Translations under genes and position numbers: made by a program
The notes under the pieces: model-generated
What the model saw: only the letters and a program-made list of their open reading frames with translations
What the model was told of the DNA's origin: nothing
Database searches by the model: none
Assembly (NCBI GenBank): GCA_003454415.1
Contig: DMKG01000068.1
Location: 3,931-10,684 of the forward strand
DNA: 6,754 nt
Direction of reading: 5' to 3'
Source: Alphaproteobacteria bacterium
Lineage (GTDB): Bacteria; Pseudomonadota; Alphaproteobacteria; UBA11222
Part shown: positions 5,888 through 6,754 of the stretch, in pieces
Layout of the letters: each line of letters opens with the position of its first letter
How positions within the stretch are numbered: the first letter of the stretch is position 1

Positions 5888-6754
5888 ATGGCGAATGAAC
5901 TGATCACCGTATTTGGCGGCTCGGGATTTGTGGGCCGGCACCTTATCCGCCGTCTGGCCCGGCGGGGCGCGCGGGTGCGTGCGGCCGTGCGCCAGCCTAA
6001 TCTGGCTGGTTTTCTCAAACTGATGGGGGATGTGGGACAGGTAGAACCTGTGCAGGCCAATATCCGCTATGAAAGCTCCATCGCCCGCGCCATGCAGGGG
6101 GCGGATAAAGTGGTGAACCTTGTCGGCATTCTGTATGAGAGCGGGCCGCAGAAATTCAGCGCGGTACAGGCTGGCGGCGCCGCCGCCATCGCCCGCATCG
6201 CCAAACAGCAGGGGGTCAGCCGGCTGGCGCATGTTTCCGCGATTGGGGCCGATGCGCAATCCAGTTCGGCCTATGCGCGCAGCAAGGCGGCGGGCGAAGC
6301 CGCGGTGCGGGAGCATTTTCCGCAGGCCGCCATCATCCGCCCCTCGATCATTTTTGGCCCGGAGGATGATTTCTTTAACCGCTTCGCTATGCTGGCGCGG
6401 TTCGCTCCGGCGCTGCCGCTGATCGGCGGCGGTCATACGAAATTTCAGCCGGTCTATGTGGGCGATGTAGCCGAGGCCATTCAAAATGCGCTGTATGATT
6501 CCCGGACCGAAGGCAAGACCTATGAACTGGGTGGCCCGCAAATCTACGACATGAAGGAAATCTATGAGCTGGTGCTGGAACAGACCCAGCGCCGCCGTCT
6601 TCTGGCGCCGATGCCGTTCTTTGCGGCGCGCCTTCTGGCGGGGCTCCTGCAATGGCTGCCCAGACCATTATTGACAGTGGACCAGGTGCGTCTGCTGGAA
6701 ACCGATAACCTGCCTGCGGAAGGTATGCCCGGGCTGCAGGAACTGGGCGTCGCA
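5888..6754 (+). CDS. Complex I NDUFA9-like NAD(P)-binding protein (3' end cut by window)
   Basis: Member of the atypical short-chain dehydrogenase/NAD-dependent epimerase superfamily, in the group annotated as complex I NDUFA9 subunit family in alphaproteobacteria. 289 codons are visible, probably most of a protein of around 320 residues. The N-terminal Rossmann fold starts at once with VFGGSGFVGRHL (glycines 10, 13, 16). VRAAVRQP follows the second strand and VVNLVGILYE (75-84) is the NDUFA9-type loop. SAIGAD (117-122) and Y129-x3-K133 in AYARSK sit where SDR catalytic residues lie. RPSIIFGPEDDFFNRFA (151-167) and FQPVYVGDVAEAI (186-198) are typical of this group. In-frame TAA at 5882-5884 makes ATG 5888 the first possible ATG start; the ribosome site is weak. 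It is divergent from the tRNA/LPS side and begins its own transcription unit. In mitochondria NDUFA9 binds NADPH as an accessory subunit; the bacterial role is not settled, and other atypical SDR functions remain possible. Confidence 0.88.
   Translation, partial: MANELITVFGGSGFVGRHLIRRLARRGARVRAAVRQPNLAGFLKLMGDVGQVEPVQANIRYESSIARAMQGADKVVNLVGILYESGPQKFSAVQAGGAAAIARIAKQQGVSRLAHVSAIGADAQSSSAYARSKAAGEAAVREHFPQAAIIRPSIIFGPEDDFFNRFAMLARFAPALPLIGGGHTKFQPVYVGDVAEAIQNALYDSRTEGKTYELGGPQIYDMKEIYELVLEQTQRRRLLAPMPFFAARLLAGLLQWLPRPLLTVDQVRLLETDNLPAEGMPGLQELGVA

Noticed and set aside
5801..6652. Long minus-strand open frame of 283 codons opposite the NDUFA9-like gene
   Set aside because: It lies antisense to a gene with clear Rossmann and YxxxK motifs. 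Its own product shows no recognisable domain and a basic, low-information composition. GC-rich codon use on the real strand readily leaves the opposite frame open.
1..6754. CRISPR array, phage, toxin-antitoxin or defence genes
   Set aside because: No direct-repeat array, integrase, transposase or toxin-like small gene pair was visible on either strand.

Overview
This window reads as chromosomal DNA from an LPS-making alphaproteobacterium. The evidence is the gene order RNase D-like exonuclease / kdsD / lptC / lptA / lptB / rpoN on one strand and a complex I NDUFA9-like NAD(P)-binding protein on the other. Placement near Rhodospirillales or a related order is inference from general protein character; I could not search databases. 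The DNA is fairly GC-rich. Apart from one short palindromic element, it looks like ordinary core genome.

Layout. Positions 1-5275 are nearly all coding on the minus strand. In transcription order (right to left) the genes are a short DEDDy exonuclease (4664-5275), arabinose-5-phosphate isomerase kdsD (3564-4580), lptC (2893-3564), lptA (2363-2893), lptB (1553-2341) and rpoN (1-1487, cut by the window edge a few residues before its C-terminus). kdsD-lptC and lptC-lptA are joined by one-base TGATG stop/start overlaps, lptA-lptB by a 21-base gap, and lptB-rpoN by a 65-base gap holding a possible extended -10 promoter. Upstream of this cluster is a minus-strand tRNA-Leu(CAG) with encoded CCA (5488-5574). 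It lies between a hairpin one base beyond its 3' end and a 70-bp inverted repeat one base before its 5' end. After about 240 bp of non-coding DNA, a plus-strand NDUFA9-like gene starts at 5888 and runs off the window.

How the genes work together. KdsD supplies arabinose 5-phosphate for Kdo, the sugar that links lipid A to the LPS core. LptC (inner-membrane anchor), LptA (periplasmic bridge) and LptB (cytoplasmic ATPase) are parts of the machine that moves finished LPS to the outer membrane. RpoN is sigma-54; its position next to lptB is a long-conserved arrangement in Proteobacteria.

Novelty. I see no undescribed multi-gene system. The least ordinary item is the 70-bp palindrome next to tRNA-Leu. 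It has 22-bp imperfect terminal repeats flanked by TA dinucleotides, the form expected of a miniature IS630/mariner-type element, and it occupies the place where the tRNA promoter should be.
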